A stretch of DNA of 64,000 bases, taken from contig CAJHZI010000741.1 in the NCBI GenBank assembly GCA_905160935.1, positions 407,501 through 471,500 on the forward strand, given 5' to 3'. This stretch comes from Enchytraeus crypticus (taxonomy: Eukaryota > Annelida > Clitellata > Enchytraeida > Enchytraeidae). Position 1 is the first letter of the stretch; the number at the start of each line of letters is the position of its first letter. Both the position numbers and the translations under genes were made by a program. The notes beneath the pieces are model-generated. The model saw only the letters and a list, made by a program, of their open reading frames with translations, did no database searches and was not told the origin of the DNA. Below are positions 13,118-19,447 of the stretch, in pieces.

Positions 13118-15984
13118 TTATTTATTTATTTATATATACATGTATATCAGACTACTCTCATGTACTACAGATATACGCCTGGCCGCTGCTTGAGACTTTC
13201 TTTTCGGAGGTTCTTACGAGAGAGGAGTGGTTGAGATTGATTGATCATGTCTTCACTAATCAACCCTCGTTTCTGCTCGCTGCCGCGGTGGCTTACTGTA
13301 TTGTGGGACGTGCTGCTCTGCTGAATGTCACTGAGAGAGCTGACTTTGTGGTGAGTGACCGATGGATTGATGTATTGAAAACTGTCTGATTTATTGTTTG
13401 ATTGAATGATTTATTGATGATTGATTGATAGATTGTTTGGCTTGTAGATTGACTGATGGACTCTTTGATGGGTTGATTGATTGTGTATTTAATAAATTCA
13501 TATGTTGATTGATCTATAATGAGTAAATTAGAGTTGACATATGATAATAAATTGATTGATTGGCTTAGTCATGGACTGATTGATTAAGTAATTGTTTGAC
13601 TGATTAATATTACTACAGTACTATTTTCATCATCGCAATGCACTGAACATCAATCAACTAATAAAGGAGTCATACAGTATTCTGCAAGCCACGCCCACTG
13701 ATCTTCACCCTAGCGTAGTGATGGAAGATTTCAAACCACTCGCCAGGGGCGCTTATCCAGTCTTTAACAAGTACCCAAAGTTCATCGTCGACTTCCAGGT
13801 TTGTGACCTCTTAATCTTATTAAGCAACTGACCTCGGCTGTGACTTCACTTGTTTATCTATATTGACAACTGACCTCGGCTGTGACTTCACTTGTTTATC
13901 TATATTGACAACTGACCTCGGCTCTGACTTCACTTTTTTATCTTCACTGACAACTGACCTAGGCTGTCACTTGGCTTGTTTATCTTCACTGACAACTGAC
14001 CTAGACTGTGACTTCACTTGTTTATCTTCACTGACAACTGACCTAAGCTATCACTTGACTTGTTTATCTTCACTGACAACTGACCTATGCTGTCACTTCA
14101 CTTGTTTATCTTCACTGATAACTGACCTAGGCTGTCAATTCACTTGTTTATCTACATTGACAACTGACCTCGGCTGTGACTTCACTTTTTTATCTTCACT
14201 GACAAATGACCTAGGCTGTCACTTCTCCGTTTTTTTTCTTTACTTACAAATCTCCCTTTCTTTTCTTGCCATTTGCTGTTTTTTTCTCAATTTTAATCAT
14301 TGTATTCTTCAACAAATCGACTCCCTAAGAACTTATCCTCTATTTGTCCTGTATGTACCCTCTATGTTTCCTCCGTTTGTCTTCTGTCTCTGCTGTGTGT
14401 CTTGTATGTGTCCTCTTTGTTTTCTGGTTGCCTTTCTGTTTTTATCATCCTCAGATAGGTTGATAGATTACATCTGATATATTGATTGAATTCTACCGAC
14501 AGGAGTATTACATCTGGCAGATAGATTGATTTATTACATCAGAAAGAGGGATAGATTGATTACTTCTCTGATAGATTAAGTGTTTGTTTGACGAATAGTT
14601 GGTATTTCGTATTCACTTAAGTTATTACTTGACAATTGATTAATTAGGTTGCAGAGAGAGAAAGGATAAGAAAGGAGGAAGCTGAGTTAGCGAGACAAGC
14701 AATGCTAACTACAGAGCTTCGAGGAGAGATAGAGAGAAAGAGAGAGGAGGAGAGAGAGTGGTTCAACCAACAGGAGGTGTTAGCTGAGGCTGAGAGAGAG
14801 AGACAGAGAGTGATAGAGAGAGAGGAACACAGACTGAAGGAGCAGAGGACTAGGTATGTGTGTGTGCGTGCGTTTGTGTGTGTGTGGTGTGGTTTTGTAT
14901 GTATGTGCGTGTACATGTCTAAAAGCAGTGAGACGTTGGTTAGACATTCGACCAATTTGCTTTGGCTCATTTACTAAATCTCCCGATTTCTTTCAGACGA
15001 TGAAACTGACTCTAAATGAAGAATTTTTATTTTTATTTTCTATTTTATTTTTATTATTTTATTTTTATTTTTATTTTTTAAATGCCCTGGGCTGTAAAGG
15101 ACCCTGGGCTAAAAAATAAGATATAAGAGACTTTATTTAATTAAAAGTTGAAAAAGAAGCGATTAAATAATTCCTCTACACTCTGGGAAGCCGCATTATC
15201 CAAAGTGCCACTGACACAGACAGCAATTAAACGCTGGAGAGCAATAGACAGTCGCTGCCAAAGAAAAGCTTTTTTCACGCTTATTACCAGTAATGGCGCT
15301 TTTCCTCCTGCCTATTTCGTCAATAAAGTCTGATGCGACAGAGTTGATGGGGCCCAGGGTCTCAAAGGCAATAGGCATGAAGATATAGTTGCTAGAGATT
15401 TCGGCATACTTCAGAGTTTTCCTATTAGCCGCGGCCTCTGCAGCAGCACCAGCAGCAGCGCAAGATTGGCCGAGATTGTTTAGTGTCCGTAACGGTGACG
15501 TCCCAGCTAACACACTTGCCCTCTGACCATGGAATTTGTGAGACACCGTCCGGACGCTTCCCATCAGTGCGGATTAATCCCAAGGGCTCTTTAACGGCTG
15601 GAATATTCGCTCGACTCAGGGCGCGCCAGATCAAATCGTTTGGGAACTGATGTCTGCTGATTCTGCCGGCACTACGCTTGCACGACAGGCCGTGAATGCC
15701 TAACGCATTGATTGAGACACCACAAATGCAGTTGTGTGGCTCACATAAAGTAGTGCCCAGACGGAGACCAGACGCGACTCTGACTGCTTCGTCGTCAAGG
15801 CGGAGGCCGCATGATGAGATTGGTAAAGCCTTGATCCAGTCTCCACCATGAGGGGCCGACACTGCGAGCAGCCGCGCCTTTTCTTGTGGTACTAACGGCT
15901 TCGCAAGAAGTTCCATGTGCAAAGCAGTAGTGACCTTTGAGTCCCAAGCCTTCATGCTCTTAGACATTATTATTATTATTAGCA

Positions 15985-16019
<35 letters not shown>

Positions 16020-16633
16020 GTTTATGAGCAAGGTATGACTGGAACTCTTACTAGAACTAGAACCTAGCTTTATTCTTATGTTTGCTCTGTAATGGAATAG
16101 CCTTACTTACCCTACTATATTAACTGATTGATTGATAGATTTATTGATCGTTTCATTGGTTGGTTTATAGATTAATAGATTGATTTACTGATTGATTGCT
16201 AGATTTATGGAGTGATTTGTTAAGTAAGTAATTAAGAGATTGAATGGTTGGCTGATCGTTTGTTGCCTTGATTGCTTGGTTCGTTGTTTGGTTGGTTGGT
16301 TGGTTGATTAGTTGGTTTATTGATTGATTGATTAAGTAATTGATTGGTTGATTGATTGATTTATTGATTGATTGATTAATTAATTGATTGGTTGGTTGAT
16401 TGATTGATTTATTGATTGGTTGATTGATTGATTGATTGATCGATCGATTGATTGATTGATTGATTGCTAGACTGATGGCCATGAGGAGGGAGATGGGGAT
16501 GAAGGAGTTAGAACTGATGGAAGCTGCTCGACGCAGATTTATGAATTATTCTCAACAACAGAAAGAGGCGGAGCTTGTCAGACTAGACAACGAGATACGT
16601 AAAAAGGTCTCTCACTCTTTCTCTATCATTCTC

Positions 16634-16667
<34 letters not shown>

Positions 16668-17677
16668 CTCTCTTTAACCCTCACTTTGCTTTCTTTCTCA
16701 CGCCCCTCATCCGTGCGTTTCTCTGATACTATATACATTTATGTCTTTGTGGATATTGTGAGCATTTGTGTCTGTTTGTGTGCACTTTAGTGTTTGTATG
16801 TAAAGAGTGTACTCTACGTATACACGAGTATGTGTGCATTTGTAGGTGAATTTTAGAACAAAGGAGAAGCAGACGTCCAGTTATGAGGTGACAGTACATG
16901 TGTGTATGTGTGTGTGTGTGTGTATGCGTGTGTGTATATATGTATGTGTGTATTTGTAGGTGAACGCTAGAACAAGTGAGACGCAAGCAGCCATTGATGA
17001 GGTGACAGTACATGTGTGTATGTGTGTGTGTTTGTGTGCGTGTGTATGTGTGTGTATATATGTATGTGTGTATTTGTAGGTGAACGCTAGAACAAGTGAG
17101 ACGCAGGCAGCCATTCATGAGGTGACAGTACATGTGTGTATGTGTGTGTGTTTGTGTGCGTGTATGTGTGTGTGTATATATGTATGTGTGTATTTGTAGG
17201 TGAACGCTAGAACAAGTGAGACGCAAGCAGCCATTGATGAGGTGACAATTCGTAACATGGAGCTTCAGATACAGAGGAAACTACTGGAACAGGTAACAGG
17301 ATAATTGAATATTTATAGAAAGGCTAAAGGCTAGTTTAAAGGCAGTTTTCTGTCACTAAACATGCCGGTTGCGTTCACTGGATTTGAACCTTGCTGCTAC
17401 TTATCCATATTTAATACTATCTCAGCCCTCATGAGTAATTGATTGGTATTTGACTTATTTGGATTTTAATAAGTTTTTAAGTGTTATTTACTGTACATCA
17501 ATGATGTATGTTTGGTGTATTTATTAATTCATTAACAAGTAGGGAATAAATTAAACATGATCTACTGATCTTTCGATTTATCCTTTGACTGACCGGCTTC
17601 CCTATGACCGATTGTTTGATTAATTGCTCAAGTGATAGGTAGGTAGGTTGGCATCCACACAGACAGACAGACAGACA

Positions 17678-17716
<39 letters not shown>

Positions 17717-19407
17717 TGACTGATTGATTGATTGAAGGAGTTGTGGAGACAGGAAGTAGATTTAACAAGGAGAAGGAGAAGTGAGACAGACGCGTGGATG
17801 GATGAGGAGGACAGGCAGAGAGACATACGGTGTGACAGCCAGACAGACAGAGATAGACAAGTGACAGGACTTAGAGAGGTACTGCTGTCTATATAGAGGA
17901 ATAGATTGATATCACTCTCCTGTGTTAATCGTTCAGTCATTGTCTAACCCAGCACGAGTTCAGCTGTTCATCAGCCGAAGATGATGTGACGTTCGTCGCT
18001 TTACAGGATTGATTGATTAATAAGATAATTATATAATGATTGATTGAATATTTTATTGATTTATTCATTAATTGAATAATTAATTTCTAATACAGTTGAA
18101 TCAGCATCTAGCAATCAATATCTTGATTGATTGTTAAATCAATCAATCTACTTATTGAAGAATTGATTGAATATTTTATATTATTGATTGAATAAATAAT
18201 TTATTGATTAATTAATTCATTGATGGGCTGACTGACTAACTGACTAACTAATTGATTGATTAATTGATGGATTAATTGATTGATTGATGGATTGATTGAA
18301 TATTTTATTTTATTACTGATTTTGAATAAATAATTGATTGATTGATTGACTGATGTAGTGACTGTTTGATTGAATAATTGATTGATGTTAAATGCATTAC
18401 ATCATCATAACGTCATGTGTTGCATGACGTCATGATGACGTAATGTGATGCTATGATGTTGTTTATCTCGTAGAGTCTCTCTCGTCGCGTTGGACTGTGC
18501 AACTCTGAACTCTCGGACCTGCAGCACAGATCAACCGCTAATCAAGCCCTTATGAGGCAGAGATTAGAAAAGGCTGAAGATCAGAGAACTGCTGCTGTGG
18601 TACGTTAATCAATCAATCTATCTATCAATCAATCAGTGAATCAATAAGTCTGTCTATCTCCTCCTAATATAAATCAATCAATTTTTCGAATCAATAAATG
18701 TCTCAATGAATTTATCAGTCAATCAATCAATAAACTCTATTATCAAATGACAATTTCATGATAAAACTATAATTCTACATTGACTGTGTTATCCTGGCGT
18801 CTTTGTTGCTTTGCTGAAACTGACGCATAAATTTTAGCGCTGCGATTCAAAGCAAACTCTGATATTGTTGTTTTTTATATTGTATATGTTTTGCTCTAAA
18901 TCCCGCCCCAAATCTCTAATGTTGCTCTTGTTATTGTTGTTTCTGCTGCTCTTGTGTTGACTGTAGTTGATGTTGTTATTGACGGATGCTGTTTATATCT
19001 GATGTTGTTGTTGTGTACTGATGACAGTTGAAAGAGTTGAGGAGCCAGAACAGAGAGTTAGAAGTTGAAGTTTTGCAAGCCCTGAAGCGTTTAGAGACGA
19101 CCAAGGTAGGCAGTCTCTTATTTCTTTTCTCTTCTGTTTTGTTTCTCTTCTGAATCACGCACGTTTTTTAATAAATTATTTCCTGTTCTATATTTGTTAC
19201 TTACTGCTATACTATGAGTTATCTCAATTGTTTTCATTGCTGTCTCAACTTAAATTTAAGCCTAGGTCTCTACATATACTTTTATTGTGTTGGCTGACCG
19301 GCTAAATAGGACACTGTCCTCATTGAGGATCTGTGGTGTGTGTGCATGTGAGTGTGTGTATCAGGTAGATATACTCTGTATCATGGTAACTGAATAAACA
19401 TAAATAT

Positions 19408-19447
<40 letters not shown>

